Source: a virus
DNA: 22,603 nucleotides
Virus record (IMG/VR): IMGVR_UViG_3300025282_000269
Location: 1 to 22,603 of that record
Direction: 5' to 3' (one strand)
Shown: positions 1 to 9,839 of the stretch, one piece after another
Layout of the letters: each line of letters begins with the position of its first letter
How positions within the stretch are numbered: the stretch's first letter is position 1
Notes under the pieces: generated by a model
Database searches by the model: none
Seen by the model: only the letters and a program-made list of their open reading frames with translations
Told to the model about the DNA's origin: nothing
Translations under genes and position numbers: made by a program

Positions 1-2
1 CT

Positions 3-2060
3 TTGCTTGATTGTTCCTTGTCTGGACTTGGATTTAATACAGTATGCGAGGTAGAGCCTGAGGAAGAAAAAGAAATTATACGATTGGTGTATGGCCCCCC
101 TGTAGCTAAAGAAGGTCAATTCATTATTTCTAATGATGGGTTGTATTATGATTCACAAACTCCTCAGGCCAGTGGTGTTGTACAGGTTCTTGAGCATTTA
201 AATAAAAGCAAATCCAATGTTCCTATTGAGGATAGATGGAGGTTTGAGCATGATGCTAACTTAGGAGGCAAGGGAGTTCCAATGTCTTCTAAGTCGGTTA
301 GATACTATGTAGATACTTTATTTGATCCTACAATTATAGATGAGACTGGCGCTCTAAGGGCTTATTACGAAAAAGACCATTATTTGAAGACATTAGAATC
401 TCAAAAAACAAAAAGGGTTTATGACCTTTCTTCTCATATTGAGGAATTTGAACAGGGTGGAGCGTCCACTGCAATAATACAAAATACAAAACAAAGCGTA
501 TACTCAGAAATATCTTTATTTACACATAGAATAAATAAACGAAAAAAACAAATAGAGTTAGCAGTTAAAATGCCAACTATCTATGGAAGTGGGCCTTTGT
601 TTAGTCCAGGCGAAGTTCCAGTTAATGATTTTTCATATTTACAACAATTTAATTTTGCTAATGATATCCATAAACAAAAAGCTTTGGTTTTGGATCAAGC
701 AGATGTTACTGGTGTAGTTAGTCCTATTGTCCCTAAGTATGTTGTAAGTAAACAAAAGGATGAAGTTGAGAATATGGAGCATTTATTTGTTGCTGATATA
801 GGGAGAGGAGAAATTTTATATTCTAATTCTGCATCTAGCACAGTGGCTCCGAAGCTACATCTTACAAGTAGGATATCTACCAATGGTTTATTTGCAGTAT
901 ATAATTTCCTTGAGTCTAATATAGTCGCGACTTCTTCTAGCGAATTTAATGTTACTAATTGTGCGGTAGAAGAGGTTTATAATAATGCTCAACTTTTAGG
1001 TAATCATACTTCTTCTGTATTTGTGTCAGGTCTAAGTATTCCATATTTAAGAGGCGTAACACAACAAATAGAAGAGCATCCTTTTTATGCATCTAGTCTA
1101 GGTAGCGTAGTTAGATTACCGGAAACTCAAGAGTTTGATGATTTAACATATAAAATAGAAGGATTTACTTTTGAATCATGGATGTATGTTCCTGATTTAA
1201 CTAATGTGAGTAGAGGATGGACGGATAATTCGGCATCTTCATTATATCGTTTAGTATTAGCTAATGAGAATACAGGTTTAGATCCAGGGATTACAGCCCA
1301 AACAGACCCAGAACGTATAGATATAGATTTAGGAGATGCGGCAACTAAGGGGATGATAATGGGTTTCACTAGAGATAGGCGGCTCACCAAAAGTTTAGAG
1401 TATTCTATTAATAATCACGATAATCTTCCTACTTCTAGTTTAGCGTTTTTTGCTGCCCCAACGCAAGCTATTAATAATGCTTCGGCTGCACTTATTCATA
1501 ATGGATGCTCTCATGATGTTACTCCAAATTGGTATTCTTTTACTGTAGATGCGAGTACTGTAAATTCTAAGGGACAAGCTCTTTTATTGTCTGGTACTAA
1601 TCAATTTATTTTAGCGTCTTTAGTTGTTGAGCCTGTAAAAGATAAAATAAGTTTATATGTAAATGGAGATCTCCTTACGACTTCTTCTCTAGAATCTTCT
1701 TACGGTAGAGATAAATATAATACGCCTTCCGTCCCTTCGTTTAAAAAAGCAACTAGCTTTAGTTATTCAGGAACTAATGTAGGGACTTCCGCTACGGCAG
1801 AAATAACTGAAGGTCCTAGATTAGGATCCTATTTTACTCCTACGTTACTAGGAGGAGGCTATACTGATGGTATCGCTGGGACGGGCTTTATGGGCAATGA
1901 AACTTTTGGAGCTATCAGTGGCTTAAGAGGATACTTAGGAAGTGTAAAATTTTATGATAGAGCTTTAACGGATGGAGAAGTGGAAACTAATTATAATGCT
2001 CAAAAAGAGGTATTTGAAAATATAAGTACACCCAGCACGTATACGGAGGATGGATCATAA
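3..2060 (+). CDS. Large virion protein with C-terminal LamG/concanavalin A-like domain (5' partial)
   Basis: The open frame runs in from the left edge. The first usable codon in the window is a TTG at position 3 with no visible ribosome binding site, so the true start is probably upstream and this is the C-terminal 685 residues. Residues 1-360 match no family I recognise. From about residue 365 to 670 the pattern is that of a LamG/ConA-like beta-sandwich: GFTFESWMYVPDL near 386, ISLYVNGDLL near 550, and the closing strand GLRGYLGSVKFYDRALTDGE near 640, which is the usual end of LamG_3-type lectin domains. Such domains in phage virions usually bind glycans or decorate tail or baseplate structures. 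The gene ends in TAATG, sharing one base with the start of the gp25-like gene, which suggests co-translation with the baseplate operon. The LamG call is firm at motif level; virion location is inferred from context. Confidence 0.8.
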   Translation: MLDCSLSGLGFNTVCEVEPEEEKEIIRLVYGPPVAKEGQFIISNDGLYYDSQTPQASGVVQVLEHLNKSKSNVPIEDRWRFEHDANLGGKGVPMSSKSVRYYVDTLFDPTIIDETGALRAYYEKDHYLKTLESQKTKRVYDLSSHIEEFEQGGASTAIIQNTKQSVYSEISLFTHRINKRKKQIELAVKMPTIYGSGPLFSPGEVPVNDFSYLQQFNFANDIHKQKALVLDQADVTGVVSPIVPKYVVSKQKDEVENMEHLFVADIGRGEILYSNSASSTVAPKLHLTSRISTNGLFAVYNFLESNIVATSSSEFNVTNCAVEEVYNNAQLLGNHTSSVFVSGLSIPYLRGVTQQIEEHPFYASSLGSVVRLPETQEFDDLTYKIEGFTFESWMYVPDLTNVSRGWTDNSASSLYRLVLANENTGLDPGITAQTDPERIDIDLGDAATKGMIMGFTRDRRLTKSLEYSINNHDNLPTSSLAFFAAPTQAINNASAALIHNGCSHDVTPNWYSFTVDASTVNSKGQALLLSGTNQFILASLVVEPVKDKISLYVNGDLLTTSSLESSYGRDKYNTPSVPSFKKATSFSYSGTNVGTSATAEITEGPRLGSYFTPTLLGGGYTDGIAGTGFMGNETFGAISGLRGYLGSVKFYDRALTDGEVETNYNAQKEVFENISTPSTYTEDGS
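2045..2050 (+). promoter_or_regulatory. Ribosome binding site of the gp25-like gene
   Basis: GGAGGA lies nine bases before the ATG at 2060, inside the end of the upstream gene. It is the strongest Shine-Dalgarno sequence in the tail part of the window and supports the ATG at 2060 as the start. Confidence 0.7.
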
Positions 2061-2524
2061 TGGCTTTAAATACAGATACTACAGTGTATGGAGTACATCC
2101 TCCTATAGATATAAGAAAAAAGGCTGCCGCTAGTACCAAGAGAGTGTATGGATTATCGTATCCTCTGACTGCTAACTTGAATGCAGGGTATTTTAGTAAA
2201 GAGACAGGTAAGTCTTTAGTTAGAAATAATTTAACGCAATTATTAACTACCAATCTAGGAGAGCGGATATTACTTCCAGGATATGGGGTAAATTTAAGGA
2301 AGTATTTATTTCAGCCTATGGATGAGACTTTATTTGAAGCTATTAAAAACGAAATATTAGCTGCCATAGCTAAATATGCTACGAACGTTAAAGTTATAAA
2401 AATAGGAGTATATTCATTAGATGAGTATGGTGTTGAAGGCTTGCAAGCTATGCAAATAAAATTAAGTGTACAAATTAAAGAATCTGAAAACACTACATTT
2501 GAAGTTGGAGTTAAAATAGGATAA
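2060..2524 (+). CDS. gp25: Baseplate wedge protein, gp25-like (GPW/gp25 family)
   Basis: This 154-aa protein carries the hallmark of the gp25/gpW family: TTNLGERILLPGYGVNLR at residues 63-80 followed by KYLFQPMDE, equivalent to the conserved NPGER-x-pdfG-xxLrrlLFeP segment. In T4 gp25 and P2 gpW this small protein sits in the baseplate wedge next to the gp6/gpJ dimer and helps start sheath assembly. The length is slightly above the usual 130 or so because of a 30-residue N-terminal extension. The start overlaps the upstream stop by one base, and the stop overlaps the gp6-like start by one base, so it is probably translationally coupled on both sides. The gp25-then-gp6/J order is typical of contractile-tail phages. 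The family assignment is confident. Confidence 0.93.
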   Translation: MALNTDTTVYGVHPPIDIRKKAAASTKRVYGLSYPLTANLNAGYFSKETGKSLVRNNLTQLLTTNLGERILLPGYGVNLRKYLFQPMDETLFEAIKNEILAAIAKYATNVKVIKIGVYSLDEYGVEGLQAMQIKLSVQIKESENTTFEVGVKIG

Positions 2525-4143
2525 TGGCATTTACAGGCGAAGTGAAATCTGATTTTATGAAGGATGTGATAATTCCTTTAGAGAAACGACCATCAGTAAT
2601 AAATTATGCAGCTACTGATTTCTTATCAGTAAGGGATTCTTTAATTGATTATATTAAAGCTGTATATCCTTTAGAGTATGAGAACTTTTCTGAATCTGAT
2701 TTAGGGGTTATGTTGATAGAGATTGTTGCTTATATGGGTTCTGTGTTTTCTTTAAAGGCTGATATGTTAGCAAACGAAAATTATTTACAAACTGCCAAGC
2801 TAAGAAAAAATGTTAAAAAGTTATTAGAGTTGATAGGAGTAAGGATGAAAGGTCCAATTTCTGCTGCTGCTAATGCAAAAATTACGTGGCCTTGGGAGCC
2901 TGGAGGGACCGCTCCTTATGTACCTACTCCTGGAACCCTTCACGATATAATTGTACCTCCACACAGCAGAGTTATTACTATCACATCCCCTGAGGATGGA
3001 TCGCAGATTTCTTATACGTTATATAAAGTTTTACCCAATGGTAAAGTTGATAATGCTAATACTAATGGTAATATGACCATAACAGGTGCAGAGGCTGAAG
3101 GATCTGTGAGTGGGATACACACTAACTTAGTTTTCTTAGAAGGGTCGTTAGTATCACAAGCTGGCGGATTTACCTCTACGGAAAAGTCTAAAGTAATTTC
3201 TTTAGCTAATAGCCCAATTGTAGAAGGAAGTATTAATGTTTTTGTAGAAGGAGACTCGACTACAAGTGGAACTTATAGATATGTTGATAATTTGTTTTCA
3301 GCCTCGGGTGATGGGGATAAAGTATTTCAGATAAGTACAGATGATGAGTTTAAAGCCAATGTAATATTTGGAGATAATACAGTTGGGCAATCTCCAAATA
3401 TGGGGGATACTTATTTTGTAACGTATAGAGTAGGGGGAGGCTCTAGAGGGAATATTAGAAATGGAGTTATTAATACGCAGGTTGTAGGTACTGTAAATGA
3501 GGTATTGTATACAGGACAGCTTACTAATATTTCAATAGGTACGGGTGGAGCCGACGCAGAAACTGTAGCACATGCTAAGAGATATGCTCCTCTTACTTTT
3601 AGACGCCAAGATAGGTTAGTTACTTTGCCAGATTTTGAATCTTTCGCTAATACGTATATTAGTCCTTATGGATCCGTAGGTAAGGCAACAGTTGTAACTA
3701 GAGAAGGTTTCAGTTCTGCAAATATAATTGATGTTTACATATTGGAGAAGGCTAGTGATTTACAACTAAGAAGAGCAACTCCTGAGTTTAAAACCTCTAT
3801 ACTTACTGCTATGAATCAAAAGAAGATGTTGACTGATGAATTGGTGATCGTTGATGGTCTGATAAGAACTCTTGATTTAGTTATGACTATAAGAATTGAA
3901 CAAGAACTTAAACGTCAAGAGCCTGATATTTTGGCATTAGTGCGTGGTAAAGTGTTTGATTATTTCTTTGTTGATAATAGAGAATTCGGTCAAAACTTTA
4001 TATTACAGGATTTGGTTAGGTCTGTTCATGATATTGATTTGGTTAGGTTTGCTACCATAGATAATTTAAGTGAAGATGTAAGTATTGAACATAATGAAGT
4101 TATTCAATTGAATAATTTAACAATTAATGTTGTGACAATATAA
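2524..4143 (+). CDS. gp6: Baseplate wedge protein, gp6/gpJ-like (baseplate J family)
   Basis: A 539-aa protein of the baseplate J/T4 gp6 family, which forms the dimeric wedge ring holding the baseplate together around the hub. The N-terminal part has the typical gp6 pattern: a short helix then YPLEYENFSESDLGVMLIE (residues 48-66), IVAYMGSVFSLKADML and ANENYLQTAKLRKNVKKL, close in character to the T4 gp6 start. The C-terminal J-like domain starts about residue 339 with GTGGADAETVAHAKRYAP, then RRQDRLVTLPDFESFA (about 361-375), the typical entry to the conserved core. It is shorter than T4 gp6 (about 660 aa) but longer than P2 gpJ. The ATG overlaps the gp25-like stop by one base. The ribosome binding site is weak (GGAG 2507-2510, 13 bases away), so expression probably depends on coupling. 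Confidence 0.92.
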   Translation: MAFTGEVKSDFMKDVIIPLEKRPSVINYAATDFLSVRDSLIDYIKAVYPLEYENFSESDLGVMLIEIVAYMGSVFSLKADMLANENYLQTAKLRKNVKKLLELIGVRMKGPISAAANAKITWPWEPGGTAPYVPTPGTLHDIIVPPHSRVITITSPEDGSQISYTLYKVLPNGKVDNANTNGNMTITGAEAEGSVSGIHTNLVFLEGSLVSQAGGFTSTEKSKVISLANSPIVEGSINVFVEGDSTTSGTYRYVDNLFSASGDGDKVFQISTDDEFKANVIFGDNTVGQSPNMGDTYFVTYRVGGGSRGNIRNGVINTQVVGTVNEVLYTGQLTNISIGTGGADAETVAHAKRYAPLTFRRQDRLVTLPDFESFANTYISPYGSVGKATVVTREGFSSANIIDVYILEKASDLQLRRATPEFKTSILTAMNQKKMLTDELVIVDGLIRTLDLVMTIRIEQELKRQEPDILALVRGKVFDYFFVDNREFGQNFILQDLVRSVHDIDLVRFATIDNLSEDVSIEHNEVIQLNNLTINVVTI

Positions 4144-7100
4144 ATGGTATCCCAAGGTATTAATCCTAATAGCCCTAATAGTCGTAATTTCTATAAAAGA
4201 AATTATGTAGACGCTGTGGAATTAATCACTCCTGATATCTATATCCAGGCTGATATTGATGCTAGTGGATATGAGACTAATGTAACAGATGTAGTTATTA
4301 ATTCTCATTTAAAAGTTGCTAATTATATGTCCTCTCCAGTAAGTGGACTAAATGTGTCAGCAATTCCTGATTCTTCTTATTCCGCCCTAGACAATATTTC
4401 AGGGTTATCGCAATATTTTGTACAACGAAATAATTTAACAAAGATCACTCCTCAAAGTTTTGAGAGGGATTTATTGCAACCTCTTGGCAAATCTCTGTTA
4501 GATTTTAATACAAGTTCTGATTTTTATAATTATTTATCTTCAACATTATTACCTCTAGTAAGTAATTATGATCCTCCTAACATTCTTGATAGGACAGTAA
4601 GTGCTTATTCTAATACTGCTTCTGGAACTCATATACACTTTATAAATTCTTTATCTTGGTTGTACTTTCTTAATTTAAGTGGCGACGGTAGAGGTTTTAC
4701 ATATGAGCCTTCTTCCATTGTTGCAAGTGCCCTAACAGATATGACTTATAAGGGCAAGGATATAAATTTAAATGATGGCATAAAAGCTCTTACTGATTTT
4801 ATATTCTTGAATTATGAAACTTGTGCAGCTTGGCAATCTCATAAGTTAATTCCAGATGATTTTCTTCCTTCGGGACTTATGGCTTCTTCACTATCCGGTC
4901 CGGGGACTAGCGGTTTACAACAATTAGAAAAATTAAAAACTATTGTTGATGTTATTTATTCTCCTTATTACAGCAACAGGCAAGACACTAAGGTAAGCGA
5001 AGCATTTGATAGTTATATTAGTGATGAAACTTTATTAACTTCTTTGGAGGTTAAGGGGCCTTTTCACAGATTGTTAAAAGCTTTTTCTTATTCTATGTTT
5101 GATAGACTAGAAGAAGCAGAGGTTATAAATTTATTATATGATATTGATGAGTGTCCTCGGGAGTTTCTTCCACATATAGGTAAATTGATAGGATGGAAAA
5201 TATATGGTACTGATGAGGTTAGGCAGAGGCTACAACTTAAAAATGCGGTTAATATATATAAGCAAACAGGAACTAAAGAATCCATACAGAGAGCAGTAAA
5301 TTCCTTATTTTCAGAAGAGGTTTTTGATGTTTCAGCAAATATTCATGAGTTATGGGAATCCTATATTCCTAATCTCATATATTATGCTTTATCAACTGAG
5401 TCCCCATTATTTAAAGACTTTACTACTTGGACACATGAAGTAGCTACAGAAAAAGGAGTTACAGTTAACGGAAGAACAACATACTCTACAAGTAGTATGG
5501 ATGATAATGTAAGGGCAGCGGTTGACAATATATTATTATATTTGGTTTGTCTACATCCTGAAGTTTTTAGATTAGGAGGAGAGAAATTTCCTTTACTTGT
5601 ATTATCTGGTAATATTGCTACCCCACCTGTGAGAGGTCCGTTAAAATTACCTATGCAGGCGGGTCCGTTGATTCCAGGAGTAAGTGTCTTTGTAGAGGAT
5701 CCAAATTTTTCGTTTAATTACAGAAATAGAATTTTCCCAATCCCTCCTTGGGAGAAAATTAGTTATTATACTCAATGTGAGGTTACTAATAATTTCCTTG
5801 ATGACTTATATGATTTCTTAATTTGCTTTGGGGTTCCTGAAAGTTTTTCTAATAAAGTTACAGAATATATTAAAAATAATACGCTAAGATCTTTTGATAG
5901 TTTTAGAGATGATAATGGGTGGCTGATGTTTACCTCTGGAGTTAACGATCCTCCTAATTTGGCGACTCTTCTACAAGATCCAACTTCATATAAAATTGAT
6001 ATGCTAAGTTTGTGGAGTGGTAAATCATCCCACTTTAAGTTTATAATGGAGGCAGATAGTTTTGATTTTTCAAAAAGTACATTTACTCATGATGGAAAAT
6101 GGGCTCCCGCTTATGCAGCTAGGGTGACTAAGGATTTCGCTCCCGCACACTCTATACCCTTATCAAGACTTGAAGCTTCTGGAATAGATGACTATATAAC
6201 AAGTTCTACTGCTAAATGGATTATTAACCCCAGTAAGGCAGAAAGCTATGAAGGATCTGGATTTACACTAATAGAAAGTCCAACGGGAGGATTAGACAAA
6301 AGTGCTTATCCATACGCTTTAGCGGCTGCGGCGGTTTCGGCAGTGCATATTGATGGATGGAGAAGAGGAGGACGAAATGCCGCCGGAAGGCAAATATTGC
6401 GTAGTGATGTTAATAAAGTACATTTAATTCATAGTGGCATAGTACGAGAGCCTGCCGTTTCGGAAAATGCTAATGGGGTTGGAGGAGTGGTTGAGGTTGG
6501 CAGAAATACGATAAGAAGGCGCAATTATAAAAATCTGTTACCTACAAAAGGGTATTATGATCGTACTGGTTTTAATATGCCTATATCTTGGGACTCCTCC
6601 ACCATTGAATATAGTTATTTAGGTGGCGGTAATCATGATACTGATATCACTGGATCGGGTTTTGGATTTTTACCTTTAGGGCTAATAGCATCGGCTGGGT
6701 ATTACGCTCCTATTGATGATTATATGAATTTACCATTGGTGTACAAGAAATGTGAACATTTAAATTCTCCAAATATTTTTAGCGGTGTTGTAACTTCATC
6801 AACTTTCCCCTGTAGAGGATTAAGTGCGTTAGGGGCGGATGGAAAACATACGCAATATAGAACATCTCCTGCAAATTATGTAGATAGAGGTCAAACCTCG
6901 GATATTGTGGCTACTATGCACGCTATCCAAGAAAGGCGTAAATTAGAAAAAGCCAGATATTACGTTAGTTCTAATTTTGATTCTTTTTCTAATAACTATG
7001 ATCAATTTAATCCTGAATTAAGTTTTTCCAATAGCTCTACAGAGTCTGACGGGTGGTTCCCAGATGCAATAAGTGATTACCATAATTATGAATTCGGAAG

Positions 7101-8589
7101 AGGATTACATCAAGTATATGATTTTTATACTGATAATTTTAATCGTCACGGTATAAATTTAATTAATGCAGATCAAGAAGGTGGTCCTTTAATTCATGCA
7201 CATTTATATGGTAATGGGTTATTTAATGGAAACTTTGAAGTTACAGGACCTTATAGTACCCTACATGGAAATCCATTAATTGCTTCCTCTATTCCTGAAG
7301 TATCTTCTCTTAATTTATCACATCCTATGTTTTCTGGAGTATCTTCTAATGGGGAATGGACGGGATCTTTTTACGGAAGTCATATTGTTTCGGCTGGTAG
7401 TTTAATAGCATCTTCTACGTCTCAGAGGAGGATGCAGGCTGAAATACGTAATAAAAATATTTTAAGTGGAGTAGAGTTAATTCATGTTAGTGGCGCAGAT
7501 ACTAGAAATAGCTTTGAACTTTATAACATAGCTCCTTCTTTGTATAGAAATAATAGGGGAAAAAATTATTATATTTCTAATACTTTAATAAAATTAAAAT
7601 CAATTAAAGGTTTATCACGTTTACGGTTGTCTGTTAAGGAAGCTAGTGGGTTAGGGGCTTATTCTTCCTATTACCCTAGAAATGATAATGTGCTGTCTCC
7701 TGACCATAAGTACAGATTGAACATTCGTTATCTAGGCGGCACTGAGGATGGAAGAATCTTTGGGGGTGTCAAGGTAGGAGCTTGGATACATACGGAAATT
7801 GAAAATGACACTTTTTGGTCGTATACCCGTGCTAACAAGTGGGAGAAAGCTGATACAAGTTCTATTAGTGAGGATTATATACTAAACAATTCTTATTATC
7901 ATATACAGCCGACTACTAAACATACTCAAGTATTAGGAAGATGTGGTAAGGTTAGTTTGTTAAATTCTACTACTTCTAGTAATCCCTCAATAATTTCTGA
8001 ATTTATTGAGGATGATTATTCTACTTTGGAAGTTGAATTTCATACGTTTAATAAGGGTCTTCAGAGGCGTGAATTAGGAGATGAGCCATATGGTATTCAT
8101 TTTTCCGAAAGACCAAAATCTATTAGTGAAGATTTAAAGCAAAGACAGAAAACTATAGGAGACTTACACACAGAAAATCAAAATTATGTAATTGAATTTT
8201 TTATGGTTCCTGATAATGATCTTACTAAGTTTGTTCTTGTGGATCATATTGGTCTATTAGATAGAACATTAAGTGAGAAAATAACATATGATGTTAGTGG
8301 TGATTGGCATCCTGCTCCATTCTCTATTCTAAGGCGAGGGAATAAATATTTAAATCCTACGGAGGATACCTATACTCCTGAGGATATTAGAACTATATTT
8401 AATTTCTTTAACTCTACCGTAGGAGCAAATCATTTTTCTCCTTATGCATCAAGGGTAGCATTAGAAACTAGTGGAACATATGGCACAAGTGGAGGTGGTA
8501 GATTGAGTTATAGACAGCAACCTGAATATTATACATATACTAAGGATACCACCTATAATAACTTTACTGAATTAAAGATAGAAGACTAA
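4144..8589 (+). CDS. Giant gpI/gp7-like baseplate protein with long C-terminal extension
   Basis: At 1481 aa this is the longest protein in the window. Residues about 310-400 match the P2 gpI-type tail protein pattern (TIGR02242-like): LKAFSYSMFDRLEEAE, then DECPREFLPHIGKLIGWKI, then RQRLQLKNAVNIYKQTGTKE and SIQRAVNSLF. That domain joins the wedge (gp6/J) to the fibre apparatus and is regarded as the counterpart of part of T4 gp7. P2 gpI is under 200 aa and T4 gp7 about 1030, so the roughly 1080 residues after the domain are extra. They contain RRRNYKNLLPTKGYYDRTGF (starting about residue 796), a predicted helix SDIVATMHAIQERRKLEKAR (about 919-938), and late beta-rich segments such as YRLNIRYLGGTEDGRIFGG (about 1189) that could be carbohydrate-binding-like folds. 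I recognise no enzyme motif. The ATG directly follows the gp6-like stop (TAAATG) with no clear Shine-Dalgarno. The gpI-like domain is confident; the function of the rest is unknown. Confidence 0.85.
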   Translation: MVSQGINPNSPNSRNFYKRNYVDAVELITPDIYIQADIDASGYETNVTDVVINSHLKVANYMSSPVSGLNVSAIPDSSYSALDNISGLSQYFVQRNNLTKITPQSFERDLLQPLGKSLLDFNTSSDFYNYLSSTLLPLVSNYDPPNILDRTVSAYSNTASGTHIHFINSLSWLYFLNLSGDGRGFTYEPSSIVASALTDMTYKGKDINLNDGIKALTDFIFLNYETCAAWQSHKLIPDDFLPSGLMASSLSGPGTSGLQQLEKLKTIVDVIYSPYYSNRQDTKVSEAFDSYISDETLLTSLEVKGPFHRLLKAFSYSMFDRLEEAEVINLLYDIDECPREFLPHIGKLIGWKIYGTDEVRQRLQLKNAVNIYKQTGTKESIQRAVNSLFSEEVFDVSANIHELWESYIPNLIYYALSTESPLFKDFTTWTHEVATEKGVTVNGRTTYSTSSMDDNVRAAVDNILLYLVCLHPEVFRLGGEKFPLLVLSGNIATPPVRGPLKLPMQAGPLIPGVSVFVEDPNFSFNYRNRIFPIPPWEKISYYTQCEVTNNFLDDLYDFLICFGVPESFSNKVTEYIKNNTLRSFDSFRDDNGWLMFTSGVNDPPNLATLLQDPTSYKIDMLSLWSGKSSHFKFIMEADSFDFSKSTFTHDGKWAPAYAARVTKDFAPAHSIPLSRLEASGIDDYITSSTAKWIINPSKAESYEGSGFTLIESPTGGLDKSAYPYALAAAAVSAVHIDGWRRGGRNAAGRQILRSDVNKVHLIHSGIVREPAVSENANGVGGVVEVGRNTIRRRNYKNLLPTKGYYDRTGFNMPISWDSSTIEYSYLGGGNHDTDITGSGFGFLPLGLIASAGYYAPIDDYMNLPLVYKKCEHLNSPNIFSGVVTSSTFPCRGLSALGADGKHTQYRTSPANYVDRGQTSDIVATMHAIQERRKLEKARYYVSSNFDSFSNNYDQFNPELSFSNSSTESDGWFPDAISDYHNYEFGRGLHQVYDFYTDNFNRHGINLINADQEGGPLIHAHLYGNGLFNGNFEVTGPYSTLHGNPLIASSIPEVSSLNLSHPMFSGVSSNGEWTGSFYGSHIVSAGSLIASSTSQRRMQAEIRNKNILSGVELIHVSGADTRNSFELYNIAPSLYRNNRGKNYYISNTLIKLKSIKGLSRLRLSVKEASGLGAYSSYYPRNDNVLSPDHKYRLNIRYLGGTEDGRIFGGVKVGAWIHTEIENDTFWSYTRANKWEKADTSSISEDYILNNSYYHIQPTTKHTQVLGRCGKVSLLNSTTSSNPSIISEFIEDDYSTLEVEFHTFNKGLQRRELGDEPYGIHFSERPKSISEDLKQRQKTIGDLHTENQNYVIEFFMVPDNDLTKFVLVDHIGLLDRTLSEKITYDVSGDWHPAPFSILRRGNKYLNPTEDTYTPEDIRTIFNFFNSTVGANHFSPYASRVALETSGTYGTSGGGRLSYRQQPEYYTYTKDTTYNNFTELKIED

Positions 8590-9839
8590 TGAAAATCAGA
8601 GGAAAAGTAGAAGTATACACAGACTATGGTACTAAAGACCAGAAACTTGTGTCTGAAGATAATAATGTCGTAGTAGATGGGGCTGGCGAGATCATTGTTG
8701 ATATGCTAACCACGACTCCTAGTTTGTCTGGCATACCTTCTGCTTCTGCTATTCTTGATACTTCTAACTATACTATTCAAGCTATGACTTTCGGTAAAGA
8801 TGAAGAAGGGTATAAACGTCATGCTCATACTGATACTTGGAGCGGGATTGATTATTCGTTTTCTAAAGGATTTTCAGGAAGTTACCCTGCTGGCGGATCA
8901 CTTTATAAACCTTATCTTTTTTCAGGAGCAATGGTGTTTGTTTCTGCTAATGATAATCCAGGAGGAGGGGTGAGTAGTTATTTTCCAAGTGGTTCTAGGT
9001 ATAACATACTTCCAAGGGCTCCTGTCCCTACTGATACAAAGTTAGAATTAAATTCTAATCCTATATGGGCAGAAACTTATATATCTGCAAATAATTATTA
9101 TGCTGATTCATGGCCGCGTAATGTCCCTGGATTTACAGCTTTTGGAGGACCTTCTATAAATAAAGGACATAATGTAAATGCTTTGTTAAATGAAGCCTCG
9201 GCAGGGTTTTGGCCTTACAACGCTGTTGCGACGGCTGAGTCTGTTCAAGGAGTAGGGTTATTAATGGGGGCATATCCTAGAGGAGTTCAACATGGTGGAA
9301 CTCCTGGAGGTATTTTTAAAGATGTAAGTCAGCTAACTACTGGAGTTGCTCCAAAAGACATTACCGCAGGGGACATAGGGTGTAGTGCTAATTTTATAGG
9401 TACTTTTAATACTGTTAGCTCAATGGATCTTCTAGGACATATAGGACAAGTTTATAATGAGTATGGAGTAGTGGGTTCTGGTTTCTCTTTTGCAACTAAT
9501 CCTAATATTTATTCTTCAGGATTAGTAGTATCTGCAAATACGGATTTTTCATCAACGGGTGAGGTCATTTATCAGACTGTAATAGCATCAGGAGATTTAG
9601 GTTTTACTAATTTCTATGGAGGTATATATAATATAGGATTGTGGGCTTTAGATACTAAGAGAACTTTAGGAAGTGCAAGCCCTCCATTTGTTTGGAATCC
9701 TATTACTAATTTAAGAAAGTATAAGTTGTTTTCTAAAAAATCGTTTACAAAGAATTTAGCATATATACAAGACAGTGGGGTTGTTGCAGGAATGAAGCAT
9801 TATAAAGATTTAACGCTTATCTGGAGATTATATTTCTAA
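8589..9839 (+). CDS. Putative baseplate/fibre-connector protein, paralogue of the next gene
   Basis: A 416-aa protein with no family I can name. Its N-terminus, IRGKVEVYTDY then SEDNNVVVDGAGEIIVDML (about residues 3-40), resembles the start of the following 202-aa protein (VRGYLQIAKVY, then FDDHNVIVSGMSVGLSHFF). The ends also correspond: GGIYNIGLWALD, RKYKLFSKKSFTKN and DLTLIWRLYF here against LSLTEIGLFMKN, VAYRKFNQILKTS and DFALVFRWTINF there. The middle holds an extra segment of roughly 200 residues rich in Gly, Ser, Asn and aromatic residues. Both ends look beta-rich and no membrane segment or coiled coil is visible. Position directly after the gpI-like gene is where P2-type phages carry fibre or fibre-attachment proteins, so a connector role is inferred. 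Start and stop both overlap neighbouring genes by one base. Confidence 0.75.
   Translation: MKIRGKVEVYTDYGTKDQKLVSEDNNVVVDGAGEIIVDMLTTTPSLSGIPSASAILDTSNYTIQAMTFGKDEEGYKRHAHTDTWSGIDYSFSKGFSGSYPAGGSLYKPYLFSGAMVFVSANDNPGGGVSSYFPSGSRYNILPRAPVPTDTKLELNSNPIWAETYISANNYYADSWPRNVPGFTAFGGPSINKGHNVNALLNEASAGFWPYNAVATAESVQGVGLLMGAYPRGVQHGGTPGGIFKDVSQLTTGVAPKDITAGDIGCSANFIGTFNTVSSMDLLGHIGQVYNEYGVVGSGFSFATNPNIYSSGLVVSANTDFSSTGEVIYQTVIASGDLGFTNFYGGIYNIGLWALDTKRTLGSASPPFVWNPITNLRKYKLFSKKSFTKNLAYIQDSGVVAGMKHYKDLTLIWRLYF

Noticed and set aside
9155-9162. Exact TATAAATA (T4 late promoter consensus)
   Set aside because: It lies in the middle of the 416-aa coding sequence, far from any gene start, and such an 8-mer is expected by chance in AT-rich DNA.
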